From assembly GCA_904501715.1 (NCBI GenBank), contig CAJGCD010000006.1:1-39598 (forward strand): a DNA stretch of 39,598 bases, in the 5' to 3' direction. A program made the position numbers and the translations under genes. Below the pieces are notes generated by a model. It saw only the letters and a list, made by a program, of their open reading frames with translations. It searched no databases and was not told where the DNA came from. How positions within the stretch are numbered: position 1 is the first letter of the stretch; each line of letters begins with the position of its first letter. The stretch is from an uncultured Clostridia bacterium. GTDB taxonomy: Bacteria > Bacillota > Clostridia > Oscillospirales > CAG-272. Shown here piece after piece: positions 1 through 7,165 of this stretch.

Positions 1-491
1 ATGGAGTTCATAAAGGGTGTGTCCATTATCTCCATTGCCAGCATTACCTGCGCGTTTGCCGCTTTTTCTGCCGCCCACGCCATACCTTCCTCAAAGCGCT
101 TCACGCTGTCTGGAGTGGAGTCCTCGTAATAAACGTCGTAGCCTGCCAGCTGAATGACACGTATTCCCAGCTCTCCCGCAAAGTCGATCGCTTTTTCCAT
201 AATATCGTGTGCCTCGCGTCGGATAGCTGCATCCTTGCTTCCAAAGGGAAATCTGTGGTGGGCGCTCAGGCACATTGAGCGGAGTGCTACCTGGGAATTC
301 CATATAGCGTCCAACAGCTCCTTCTTTTGCGCTCTGCTCCAATCAAGGCGGGCTAAGCGCGCGTCGGTTTCGTCTATGCTTATCTCCACATAGTCAAATC
401 CAAGCTCACCTGCTCGGTGTAATCTTTCCTCCCAGGTGATATTCGGGTCAAATGCTTTTTCGTAAATTCCAAGTGAATGTTTTCCTAACAT
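1..491 (-). CDS. ulaE: L-ribulose/L-xylulose-5-phosphate 3-epimerase, UlaE type (partial, C-terminus outside window)
   Basis: Only the first ~163 residues are inside the window; the gene runs off the left edge. The visible part follows the E. coli UlaE/SgaU family closely as I remember it: LGIYEKA near the start, then DETDARLARLDWSR, MCLSAHHRFPFGS, GIRVIQLAGYDVYYED and AMEIMD, the last including a metal-ligand Glu of these TIM-barrel isomerases. In the L-ascorbate (ula) and related pathways this cytosolic enzyme interconverts L-xylulose-5-P and L-ribulose-5-P. The ATG at 491-489 has an AAGGAGG site a few bases upstream. It diverges from a DeoR-type regulator, which fits a sugar-inducible unit. 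The phosphotransferase and decarboxylase partners are not visible, so the actual sugar is uncertain. Confidence 0.9.
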   Translation of the reverse strand, partial: MLGKHSLGIYEKAFDPNITWEERLHRAGELGFDYVEISIDETDARLARLDWSRAQKKELLDAIWNSQVALRSMCLSAHHRFPFGSKDAAIRREAHDIMEKAIDFAGELGIRVIQLAGYDVYYEDSTPDSVKRFEEGMAWAAEKAANAQVMLAMEIMDTPFMNS

Positions 492-518
492 TAAGACCGC
501 CTCCTTTCGTGTAACTTC

Positions 519-547
519 ATTATATAATAAATAAGTAAAAACATCAA
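519..547 (-). promoter_or_regulatory. Sigma-A promoter of ulaE
   Basis: On the minus strand, -35 TTGATG (547-542), a 17-base spacer and -10 TATAAT (524-519) lie 28 bases before the ulaE start codon. Confidence 0.75.
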
Positions 548-565
548 TAGGAAATGACATTTTGA

Positions 566-589
566 TGATTGATATTGACAAATCAATCA
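566..589. promoter_or_regulatory. Candidate DeoR-family operator
   Basis: Perfect inverted repeat TGATTGAT (566-573) / ATCAATCA (582-589) with an 8-base spacer that contains most of the -35 box of the regulator gene. A further related half-site, TTCAATCA, lies at 603-610 over the end of the -10 box. Position and symmetry suggest autoregulation by the adjacent DeoR-type protein, possibly with control of the divergent ulaE. No binding data are available. Confidence 0.6.
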
Positions 590-603
590 AAAAATGTTAT
601 AAT
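575..603 (+). promoter_or_regulatory. Consensus sigma-A promoter of the DeoR-family gene
   Basis: TTGACA (575-580), 17-base spacer, TATAAT (598-603): a perfect match to the housekeeping consensus, 32 bases before the start codon. The strength suggests the gene needs a repressor, consistent with the overlapping inverted repeat. Confidence 0.85.
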
Positions 604-635
604 TCAATCATAAAATCAGGAAAAAGAGGGCTTTT

Positions 636-1388
636 ATGAACGATCGTCAGGAAAAAATATATATGCTTCTCTGTAAGCAGGGAAGTATATCTATGGACCA
701 ATTGAAGAATGAAATATTCGCAAGTGAGGCGACCCTCCGCAGAGATCTTAGCAAAATGGAGCAGGAGGGCTTATTAAAGCGCACATGGGGAGGCGCGGTT
801 GCGTCGGGAGGAAAAAACAGCGACCCTCCGTTTTTTCTTCGTTCCAATACCAACGTAGCCGAGAAGAATTCTATATCAAAGCTTGCGGTGGAATTTATGG
901 AAAATAATATGACGGTGTTTCTCGCCTCGGGAACCACGGTAACACGACTTGCAAAGCGTTTTTATAAATACAGCAATCTTACGGTTATTACCAACGGGCT
1001 TGACGTGGCAGATGCGCTGAAAAATCATCCTTCCGCGAAGGTAATTATACTTGGAGGGGAGCTTTATGAAAACTATGACCTTGTGGGAAGCCTTACCGAA
1101 AACGCTATCGACAGCTTTAACGCGGACATATTTTTCTTTTCGTGCAGCGGTATCACGGCTCAGGGCTTTACCTCCTTGGATATGGCAAGGCTTGAGGTAA
1201 TAAAGAAAATGAAAAATAACAGCTCCAAAACTGTTTTACTTACTGACAATTCAAAGGTAGGCAAAAAGTACAGCTACAACGGCTTTGGCTTTGAGTGTAT
1301 CGACCACGTTGTAATGGATGCTATGCCAAGTGACGCGGAGCTAAGACGTGTGCTTGGCAGAAAAATGATAGTTCCCAAAAGCGTATGA
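636..1388 (+). CDS. DeoR-family transcriptional regulator of a sugar operon
   Basis: 250 residues, the normal size for the DeoR/GlpR/UlaR family. Residues ~3-57 form the winged helix-turn-helix, with the family signature around SEATLRRDLSKMEQEGLL followed by the basic wing KRTWGGAV. The remainder is the phosphosugar-sensing DeoRC domain with SGTTVTRLA, TVITNGLDVADAL, ILGGELYENYDLVG and DIFFFSCSGI. The start at 636 has AGAGGG upstream. It diverges from ulaE, so it probably represses that unit until a phosphorylated sugar binds; the effector is inferred, not visible. A strong terminator follows. Confidence 0.9.
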   Translation: MNDRQEKIYMLLCKQGSISMDQLKNEIFASEATLRRDLSKMEQEGLLKRTWGGAVASGGKNSDPPFFLRSNTNVAEKNSISKLAVEFMENNMTVFLASGTTVTRLAKRFYKYSNLTVITNGLDVADALKNHPSAKVIILGGELYENYDLVGSLTENAIDSFNADIFFFSCSGITAQGFTSLDMARLEVIKKMKNNSSKTVLLTDNSKVGKKYSYNGFGFECIDHVVMDAMPSDAELRRVLGRKMIVPKSV

Positions 1389-1411
1389 GATAGTGCGCAG
1401 ATAAACAAAAA

Positions 1412-1450
1412 GGGCTGAGTCAAATTTAAGCTTTTGACTCAGCCTTTTTT
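1412..1450. terminator. Bidirectional rho-independent terminator
   Basis: Stem GGCTGAGTCAAA (1413-1424) with TTTGACTCAGCC (1433-1444), then TTTTTT on the plus strand. The A-rich flank before the stem gives a U-run on the minus strand as well. It ends the DeoR gene and can also stop the 78-residue gene coming from the right. Confidence 0.85.
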
Positions 1451-1477
1451 ATACGTCAACGCATATGTATAGCCCAT

Positions 1478-1515
1478 AGGGGTCGACGTCATGTCGCAAG
1501 CGACTACGTCCCTAC
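1478..1515. repeat. Possible short dispersed palindromic repeat remnant
   Basis: Contains small palindromes (GTCGAC, TCGC-aa-GCGA) and ends in GTCCCTAC, the same outer end as the inverted repeat pair at 19277-19438. I read it as a diverged member of the same GTAGGGAC-ended family, but the shared part is only 8 bases. Confidence 0.3.
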
Positions 1516-1534
1516 AAAAATCAACGGAAAATCA

Positions 1535-1771
1535 TCATTTCATACGGATAGATATGAATATTTCCTCTCCGTCTGCTTCGATAATAAGCGTACCCTTTAC
1601 CTCCTCGCAGATAATGGCACATTTTGCCGCGGAGCGGACAAACAGCGTTCTTCTGTCCTCATCCCACGACGAAAAAGCGGGGAATTGCTCGGTGATACGC
1701 CTGAAGCCGAAGAAATCGTCCACGTCCTTGGGCTTGATCGAATAATCTCTTTCAAATAAAACTGTTTTCAT
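1535..1771 (-). CDS. Small orphan protein under attenuator control
   Basis: 78 residues, no signal peptide or membrane segment, mixed charge; probably a small cytosolic alpha/beta protein. I do not recognise the family. The ATG (1771-1769) has a strong AAGGAGG at 1783-1777. What makes it notable is its 5' region: a perfect sigma-A promoter, a ~150-base structured leader with a 7-codon upstream ORF, and a rho-independent terminator whose U-run ends only a few bases before the ribosome site. The protein therefore seems to be made only on antitermination. Coding status rests on the ribosome site and regulation, since no homology is recognised. Confidence 0.7.
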   Translation of the reverse strand: MKTVLFERDYSIKPKDVDDFFGFRRITEQFPAFSSWDEDRRTLFVRSAAKCAIICEEVKGTLIIEADGEEIFISIRMK

Positions 1772-1794
1772 TTTTTCCTCCTTAAAATAAAAAA

Positions 1795-1815
1795 GTGCGC
1801 CTCAAAGAGACGCAC
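1795..1815 (-). terminator. Attenuator terminator hairpin in the leader of the 78-residue gene
   Basis: On the minus strand GTGCGTCTC (1815-1807), a 3-base loop, then GAGGCGCAC (1803-1795), one non-Watson-Crick position, followed by TTTTTT (1794-1789). The AAGGAGG of the downstream gene starts at 1783. A terminator inside a leader, directly before a ribosome site, is the classic layout for conditional attenuation. Confidence 0.8.
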
Positions 1816-1831
1816 CGAAAAAGTGAATCTC

Positions 1832-1855
1832 TTATTTGCCGCGACGCAATTTCAT
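1832..1855 (-). CDS. Leader peptide MKLRRGK (uORF)
   Basis: ATG at 1855-1853, six further codons, TAA at 1834-1832, preceded by GGAG with a 4-base spacer. The stop codon overlaps the 5' arm of the antiterminator (1833-1828), so a ribosome at the end of this ORF would block antitermination while one stalled early would allow it. The Lys-Leu-Arg stretch fits the +X+ pattern described for macrolide-dependent stalling in Erm leader peptides such as MRLR; that link is inference. The spacing is a little short, and chance occurrence is possible. Confidence 0.5.
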   Translation of the reverse strand: MKLRRGK

Positions 1856-1952
1856 ATTACTCCAAAAGAGAAACAGAAGAAAGAGAAACACCTTTTACCA
1901 AGGTATAGTTTCTCTAGGGGAGTGAAAATATATGAAATTACGTCGCAAATAA

Positions 1953-1981
1953 ATTATACCATTTTGCTGTATATTTGTCAA
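1953..1981 (-). promoter_or_regulatory. Consensus sigma-A promoter of the attenuated leader
   Basis: Minus strand TTGACA (1981-1976), 17-base spacer, TATAAT (1958-1953), a perfect consensus. Predicted start of transcription about 1947-1945, right at the foot of the rod-like leader stem. Confidence 0.85.
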
Positions 1982-2019
1982 CAGAAACACCGCAAAAAGC
2001 TTTTAATCAGAGGAATATA

Positions 2020-2052
2020 AAAAGCACAGAACCATAAAAGTTCTGTGCTTTT
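2020..2052. terminator. Terminator of the mre/PBP2 operon
   Basis: GCACAGAA (2024-2031), 9-base loop, TTCTGTGC (2041-2048), flanked by A-rich and T-rich tracts so it can work in both directions. It lies just after the PBP2 stop codon on the minus strand. Confidence 0.75.
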
Positions 2053-2060
2053 AATTTTGC

Positions 2061-4064
2061 TTATTCCTGAGGTTTGTTTCTTTCTTCCTTAAGATCAAAA
2101 TATGCTTCAAATATTTTTGCCACTACCTTGGCGGCGTTGTTACCTACCTCGCCCTCCTCGAGAACGCAGGATGCCACTATTTCGGGGGAGTCAAGAGGCG
2201 CGAAGCCCGAAAACAGCGCGTTATCGTGTTGCGCTCCCGTCTGGGCAGTTCCCGTTTTTCCGCCTACCGCGGCGCTTACGTCGGCGAAATATCCTCTGAG
2301 GGCGTCGCTTGACGTTACTACCGCTCTCATTCCCTTGATAAGGGTGGAATAGGTGCTGTCCGAGAACACAAGGGTGTCGGCAACCTCGGGCTTTATCGCG
2401 GTGATGGCTTCCTTTTTGCCGTACTCGTGCAGAGAGTCCAGAAGGTGCGCGGAATATCGGGTTCCGTGATTTACTACCGAGGACATATAGACGCTAAGCT
2501 GAAGGGGAGTATAGGCGTGAAGCGACTGACCGATAGCTCCCGAGGCGTTGTCAAATTCTCTCCACACGTAGCTGTCAAGGGTGTCGGCGTAGGACGCGCT
2601 CGCCACTGTACCCGCAGCCTCGCCAAGCTCTATGCCCGTGGCTGCTCCAAGACCTAATTTCTTTGTGTAGGGCGTTATTTTGTCGAGCCCCATCTCAATT
2701 CCAAGATAATCGAAGAAAAGGTTGCAGGATACGGCTATTGCGTCGGTGACGCTGATGCTTCCGTGAAGCCCCAGACAGTCGGGGCCGAAGCTGCATTCCT
2801 TGGTACATACGTATTTGCTGAAGTCGCTGATGTGCTTTTCCTCCAGCGCTGCCAGAGCCGTTCCTATTTTGTAGGTCGAGCCCGGGGCAAAGAGCCCGTA
2901 CAGGGCAAGATTTTGCTGTGTGTACGTGGAAAAGGATGCCATTGCCAGAACCTCTCCCGTGTTGGGGTCGATTACGGTGGCGGCGCCCGCCTCCGAGTGC
3001 GTAAGGCTCTCCACCTCGTCCTTGAGCGAGTCCTCGGCTATCTTCTGAAGCTCTATATCTATGGTAAGATACACATCGTAGCCGTCCGTGGGGGCGGGTT
3101 CGTAGTATTCCTCAAGGAGTGTTCCGTCCTTGTCGTATTTGGTAACCAGAGTTCCGTCCTTGCCGCGCAGATATTCCTCAAAGGCAAGCTCACAGCCCGA
3201 TTTTCCTACCGTGGCGTTGAGTGAATAGCCAAGGTCGGTATATTTCTCCGCCTCCTCGGCGTATATCTTTCCAACGCTTCCAAGTATATGCTGCGCGTAT
3301 CCCTCGTGGCAGATAACTCTCTCGGTGCGCTGTATAAAGGTAGCCCCCTCCACTCGCTTTTCCTTGACTGTGGTGAGGAGCGACATATCGTTTTCGTCCG
3401 AGGGCATCAGCCTTTCGGCTATGGTGTAGGACTGAAAGGCACCGAAGCCCACTCTGTCCATATCGTAGTATATGCGTATAAGCTCGGTTATCTGCTTGTC
3501 CGTATAGCCGTGCTTGTCCAGCTCGTATTTATCCACGAAGAAGCGGGCGAAATCCGCGGAGCTTATGTCCTTTGAAAGCTCGTGACGTATGAGAAATCTG
3601 TCGTAATAGTAGCCGAGATTTTTCGAGGTGTCGGATATACCCTCGGCGAAGGCGACGTTTGGATACGTGCCCTTCAAAACAAAGTAATCGGTCGCCCTCT
3701 TATCCGTATTGTCGGTTATCTCCAGTGCCCGAAGGCAGGTGAGCAGAGCGCTGTTTACCTCCTTGGGCGAATATGCCATAGCGCCGTATTCAAAGACAAA
3801 ATCGTAGTAGGGGGAATTGTCTACTAAAAGCACGCCGTTTCTGTCATATATCTTTCCGCGCTTGCCCGAAACCGTTTCGGTTCGGATGTCGTAGCTTTCA
3901 TATTCCTTTGTAGGCCCTCTGCTTTGTACCATTCCCATATACACGGTAAACGCTACGGCGAGGATAAGAAAGACTGCCGCGATAACGAAAAAGCGGTAGT
4001 CTTTTGTTGCTGCGCCGATTTTCTTTGGGCGCGAGAAGCTTTGACTGTTGCTCTTTTTCTTCAC
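2061..4064 (-). CDS. mrdA: Penicillin-binding protein 2 (elongasome transpeptidase)
   Basis: 667 residues, class B PBP. A cytosolic basic N-terminus is followed by one membrane segment (~25-46), the N-terminal pedestal domain with GKRGKIYDRNGVLL (~68-80), and a C-terminal transpeptidase domain. Its three active-site motifs are S396-T-Y-K399, S446-C-N448 and K603-T-G605. It cross-links septum-independent peptidoglycan with RodA and the MreBCD scaffold. The start is a GTG at 4064-4062 with AGGAGG about 7 bases upstream. It is the last gene of the maf-mre operon, as is common in Firmicutes, separated from mreD by a CPBP protease gene. An operon terminator follows. Assignment as the MrdA-type rather than SpoVD-type PBP rests on the mre context. 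Confidence 0.92.
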   Translation of the reverse strand: MKKKSNSQSFSRPKKIGAATKDYRFFVIAAVFLILAVAFTVYMGMVQSRGPTKEYESYDIRTETVSGKRGKIYDRNGVLLVDNSPYYDFVFEYGAMAYSPKEVNSALLTCLRALEITDNTDKRATDYFVLKGTYPNVAFAEGISDTSKNLGYYYDRFLIRHELSKDISSADFARFFVDKYELDKHGYTDKQITELIRIYYDMDRVGFGAFQSYTIAERLMPSDENDMSLLTTVKEKRVEGATFIQRTERVICHEGYAQHILGSVGKIYAEEAEKYTDLGYSLNATVGKSGCELAFEEYLRGKDGTLVTKYDKDGTLLEEYYEPAPTDGYDVYLTIDIELQKIAEDSLKDEVESLTHSEAGAATVIDPNTGEVLAMASFSTYTQQNLALYGLFAPGSTYKIGTALAALEEKHISDFSKYVCTKECSFGPDCLGLHGSISVTDAIAVSCNLFFDYLGIEMGLDKITPYTKKLGLGAATGIELGEAAGTVASASYADTLDSYVWREFDNASGAIGQSLHAYTPLQLSVYMSSVVNHGTRYSAHLLDSLHEYGKKEAITAIKPEVADTLVFSDSTYSTLIKGMRAVVTSSDALRGYFADVSAAVGGKTGTAQTGAQHDNALFSGFAPLDSPEIVASCVLEEGEVGNNAAKVVAKIFEAYFDLKEERNKPQE

Positions 4065-4091
4065 GGCAGTCCTCCTGAAGGGATTTTTTGC

Positions 4092-5138
4092 TTATATAAG
4101 CGACATAACCATTCTGAGTACGAAATAGGTTATTGCTGCTGCAACTCCTACGTTGCAGAAGAGGTTTGCTAATCTGTTCTTTTTTGGAGGAGGAAGTATT
4201 CCTTGCTCCAACGCCAGCATATTTTTCTTTTTCGCCTTGAAGAAGAACACTATGCCCACAACGGCGGCTACCATCATCAGTGTTTCGTAAATCGAAAGAA
4301 TCAAGAGGGAGGTAAGCGCGGGGTCGCTTGGGTCTATGCTTCCCGACTCTATAATGGCGGTCAGCTTGTCAATATCTATCATTGAGAGTATCCACGGACC
4401 TATGACCGAGCCCATAAGATTTATAGCCATATGGTATATTACGGTATATATGAGCTTTCCTGTCTTGATGTATATGAAGGCGAAGAAGGCACCCAGAAGA
4501 AATCCGTAGGCAAACTGATAGAGGTTTCCGTGGAAAAGTCCGAATATAGCGCCTGAGAGCACTATTGCATAGCCCTCACCCAAGGGGAGAAGCTTGGCGC
4601 ACAGCACCTTGCGGAACAGTATTTCCTCAAGCATAGGCGCGGCGATGACCATAAATATAACGGTAACTATTACAACCGCGGGGTCAGCGGGGGATATGGC
4701 GGAGGCGATAGGGTTTTCGGTGGTAGCGCCCAAAAAGGTCTCTACCCAAACAAGTATCACGTTGCTTATATAGTTGCCTGTCATCATTGCGGCAACGCAT
4801 ATGCAGAAGCCGATGACTCCGTCCTTGAAGCCCATACGCGACTTAAAGGGCTTGACCGAGGGCAGGGGCTTTATTAACAGGTTGAAAAAGGGAAAGGCTA
4901 CGCAGTATATGGCTATGATGCTTACCAGATGATTGGCTGCGGCGGCTACGGCAGAGATGCTCAGAACGCTTGAAAGCGCGGTCTTTGCCAAAATAGCCAG
5001 AAGAGTAGCCGATGCTGTGGAAAGGATGCCAAGCACGAAAACTGCAATGCCTAAGCGTGAAAAATATGCCTTGGCGCTGTCATCGGTAAGACATCCCGTA
5101 GCAAGATTTGGGATAAAGCGGTATTTCTTTGAATTCAT
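4092..5138 (-). CDS. CPBP-family intramembrane metalloprotease
   Basis: 348 residues with about eight hydrophobic segments. The three CPBP (Abi/CAAX protease) motifs are present in order: E171-E172-ILF-R176, F199-xxx-H203, and H236-xxx-N240. Family members cut membrane-embedded or prenylated substrates, and in bacteria several act on bacteriocins, anti-sigma factors or membrane proteins; the substrate here is unknown. The ATG at 5138 is preceded by GAAGGAG. Its position between mreD and the PBP2 gene, in tight spacing, suggests co-expression with the cell-shape machinery. An extra C-terminal stretch ends in another hydrophobic segment. Confidence 0.85.
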   Translation of the reverse strand: MNSKKYRFIPNLATGCLTDDSAKAYFSRLGIAVFVLGILSTASATLLAILAKTALSSVLSISAVAAAANHLVSIIAIYCVAFPFFNLLIKPLPSVKPFKSRMGFKDGVIGFCICVAAMMTGNYISNVILVWVETFLGATTENPIASAISPADPAVVIVTVIFMVIAAPMLEEILFRKVLCAKLLPLGEGYAIVLSGAIFGLFHGNLYQFAYGFLLGAFFAFIYIKTGKLIYTVIYHMAINLMGSVIGPWILSMIDIDKLTAIIESGSIDPSDPALTSLLILSIYETLMMVAAVVGIVFFFKAKKKNMLALEQGILPPPKKNRLANLFCNVGVAAAITYFVLRMVMSLI

Positions 5139-5150
5139 TCATAACTCCTT

Positions 5151-5699
5151 CTAAAAGGTAAATCGGCTGTGCGTTAACAACGCTCCCGAGCAGAGCTTGA
5201 GAATAAAATATACGGGGATACAAAGCAGTCCCGTGGCTATTGCCTCGGGGAGCAGTATGTCCACAAATACCCAAGGAGCGGGAAGGGTGCCCTCGGTGAT
5301 GAGTATGCACAGATATGTAGCCGCGGCGCGGTACACAAGCATTGGCATAAGAAGTAGCAGATAGGACGCCAAGCTCTTAAGCACCTTTTTTGTGAAGATG
5401 CTTATAAATGCCACGAATACGAGATATATAAGGGGAGAGAGAGCGAGAAAGGAGGAGCCGAGGGCATCGATAAAGAAGCCCGCAGCCACGGCGCACACCG
5501 CGGCACTCTTTTCTCCGTCAAGAAGCGCTATTGCCAGAAGCATTCCCATAATAAGGTCGGGAGTCCTCGGGCATATATCGAGAATAGGGAAGAAGGCACA
5601 CTGGGCAGAGGCAAGCACTAAGGTAATGATTCCGTATATGAGGATGCGCTTGACGGTGTTCTGGCTGAAAAGCGAGCGGCCCGTATCTCTTTTGTTCAT
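5151..5699 (-). CDS. mreD: Rod-shape-determining protein MreD
   Basis: 182 residues from the ATG at 5699-5697, which lies one base after the mreC stop codon, with GAGGCGG just upstream. A longer reading frame to 5756 exists, but it would overlap mreC and lacks a ribosome site. Five or six hydrophobic segments and short loops are typical of MreD, including the family-like CPRTPDLIMGMLLAIALLDG and SAAVCAVAAGFFIDALGS. MreD is a poorly conserved membrane protein that links MreC to PBP2/RodA. Identification relies on topology and on the mreB-mreC-mreD-PBP2 gene order more than on residue identity. Confidence 0.88.
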   Translation of the reverse strand: MNKRDTGRSLFSQNTVKRILIYGIITLVLASAQCAFFPILDICPRTPDLIMGMLLAIALLDGEKSAAVCAVAAGFFIDALGSSFLALSPLIYLVFVAFISIFTKKVLKSLASYLLLLMPMLVYRAAATYLCILITEGTLPAPWVFVDILLPEAIATGLLCIPVYFILKLCSGALLTHSRFTF

Positions 5700-5700
5700 A

Positions 5701-6549
5701 TCAATCCGCCTCGCTCTCGTAGCCCGTAAGTATGAAAACTCCCGTAAGCTCATCAAGGTCGGTAAGGTCCACCGCGGGCTTGACTATGGCGAACATTTCT
5801 CCCGAGGCGGGGTCGCCCTCTATGGAGGAATCTACCGTTCCTATAAATATTCCGTGAGGGTATATACTGCCCTCTCCGCCCTTGGTGTATATTCTGTCGC
5901 CAAGCTGAAGGTCGGAGTTGCTCACGTAGGTTATCTTGCACAGTCCATCGCGGCGAAGCTCGGCACTGCCCTCAAGGACTCCGATAGCTCCGTTACGCTC
6001 AACGTACACGCCAATGGAATTTTTGGCTTCGGTAAGCACCGCCACGCGGCACCAATCCAGCCCAAGCTCGGTGACGTAGCCTACAAGACCGTCTGCGGCA
6101 AGCACGGACATATTTTTCTTTACGCCGTGAACGCTTCCGCGGTTAAGCGTAAGGACTGTTGAGTAGTTACCCGCCTCACGAGAAATGACTCTCGCGTCGG
6201 TGAATTTGAAGGAGGGATTCTGGCTGTGGAGATTAAGATAATCCTTAAGCCAGTCGTTTTGCTCCTTGAGTATAGCCTCGTTATATTCTTTGTCCTCGTA
6301 TTCCTTAAGCTGTTCCTTAAGGCTCTCGTTTTCAGCCTTTAGCTCGTCATACTGGGTGAAAACGTCAACAAAGCCGTTAAAGGCGTTTGCCACGCCCGAG
6401 GCACACATAGTAAAGGGCTTAGCCACGGTACCAAGTGCCGCTCTGAGCAGGTCTGTTCCGCCGAATGCCGCCATAAGCGTGGGAACTAAGGTAAGAAGTA
6501 TAGCGGCTATAAGGCAGAAGATGAAAAATTTTGACTTAAAAAAGCTCAT
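5701..6549 (-). CDS. mreC: Rod-shape-determining protein MreC
   Basis: 282 residues: short cytosolic start, one membrane segment (~9-29), a coiled coil (~66-105, ELKAENESLKEQLKEYEDK region), then the paired beta-barrel MreC domain with ARVISREAGNYSTVLTLNRG, VLAADGLVGYV and LVGD-like LQLGDRIYTKGGEGSIYPHG. It is an extracytoplasmic scaffold that binds and activates PBP2. The ATG overlaps the stop codon of the preceding membrane LRR gene (ATGA), so translation is probably coupled. Length and motif order match the family well. Confidence 0.93.
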   Translation of the reverse strand: MSFFKSKFFIFCLIAAILLTLVPTLMAAFGGTDLLRAALGTVAKPFTMCASGVANAFNGFVDVFTQYDELKAENESLKEQLKEYEDKEYNEAILKEQNDWLKDYLNLHSQNPSFKFTDARVISREAGNYSTVLTLNRGSVHGVKKNMSVLAADGLVGYVTELGLDWCRVAVLTEAKNSIGVYVERNGAIGVLEGSAELRRDGLCKITYVSNSDLQLGDRIYTKGGEGSIYPHGIFIGTVDSSIEGDPASGEMFAIVKPAVDLTDLDELTGVFILTGYESEAD

Positions 6550-7148
6550 TCCTCCGCGCCCTCCTCAAGGCTTTCGCTGACGGGCTGTTCTGTGCCCGCT
6601 TCTTGCTCCTCTCCGTCAAGGAAGATTATATCAAGGGCGCTAAGGTCGGTATGCTTTTCTATTGCCTCCCATTCCGCCTCGCTTCCTTCAAAGTATATGG
6701 AGGAGAGAGCCTCGCAGCCCTCAAACACGTTTTCGCCTATGACCTTAAGGGAGGAGGGAAGGTAGACACTTACTATTGTTGCCGAGGATTTGTGATTAAA
6801 GGCATTGTCGCCTATTTCGGTAACGTCAAGCATTATAAGACGGCTGGGTATCCATATCTCCTCGCGTCCCTTTCCGTAAAGATTGGTTACGGTAAGCTGA
6901 CCCGTGGAGCTTTTGTAGGATATCCCGAGAAATTTATAGAGAAGATTAGAGGTGAGGGCTATATATATGAGTATGGCGGATATGCATACGAGCAGACCCA
7001 CGAAGACGCTGCTTCCCACCGCCAGCAGGATGCCTCCCACCACTATGGCGCCGCATATTATAAGAGTGAAAAGATAAAAGTCGCTTACTGCCTTAAGGTC
7101 CTTGCGGTATTTTTCTTTTGGGGTAAGCTGTACGTCCTTGTCCTTCAT
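6546..7148 (-). CDS. Membrane protein with a BspA-type leucine-rich repeat (LRR_5)
   Basis: 200 residues. The basic N-terminus is followed by two adjacent hydrophobic segments (~24-46 and ~48-72), then a soluble part. Residues ~98-160 carry BspA/LRR_5-like repeats, with the signatures IGDNAF, LPSSLKVIGENVF and CEALSSIYFEG. The last 20 residues are acidic and probably disordered. I know no gene with this build as a standard mre operon member. It lies 17 bases after mreB and overlaps mreC by ATGA, so it is co-translated with mreC. Ribosome site GGAG upstream of the ATG at 7148. Function unknown; a role in the elongasome is inference from position. Confidence 0.8.
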   Translation of the reverse strand: MKDKDVQLTPKEKYRKDLKAVSDFYLFTLIICGAIVVGGILLAVGSSVFVGLLVCISAILIYIALTSNLLYKFLGISYKSSTGQLTVTNLYGKGREEIWIPSRLIMLDVTEIGDNAFNHKSSATIVSVYLPSSLKVIGENVFEGCEALSSIYFEGSEAEWEAIEKHTDLSALDIIFLDGEEQEAGTEQPVSESLEEGAEE

Positions 7149-7165
7149 TTTTCGACTCCTTTCCT

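Larger units (their letters stand above)
1795..1947 (-). ncRNA. Structured leader RNA with uORF and antiterminator/terminator switch
   Basis: Predicted transcript from ~1947 down. The 5' part (1952-1930) pairs with 1832-1857 in a ~23 bp rod with one 3-base bulge and one G-U pair. A second stem pairs 1908-1915 with 1882-1889 and continues with 1900-1904 / 1890-1894. GGAG and ATG of a 7-codon ORF lie in the 3' arm of the rod and would be partly sequestered. After the ORF, AAGAGA(uu)CAC (1833-1823) can pair with GTG(cg)TCTCTT (1815-1805) as an antiterminator. It uses the same bases as the 5' arm of the terminator. It matches no riboswitch class I know; a stand-alone 6S-like RNA is an alternative. 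Confidence 0.65.

Noticed and set aside
1790..1950. T-box or known metabolite riboswitch in the leader
   Set aside because: No T-box sequence (AGGGTGG-type) and none of the cores I know for SAM, TPP, FMN, lysine, glycine or purine classes could be found.
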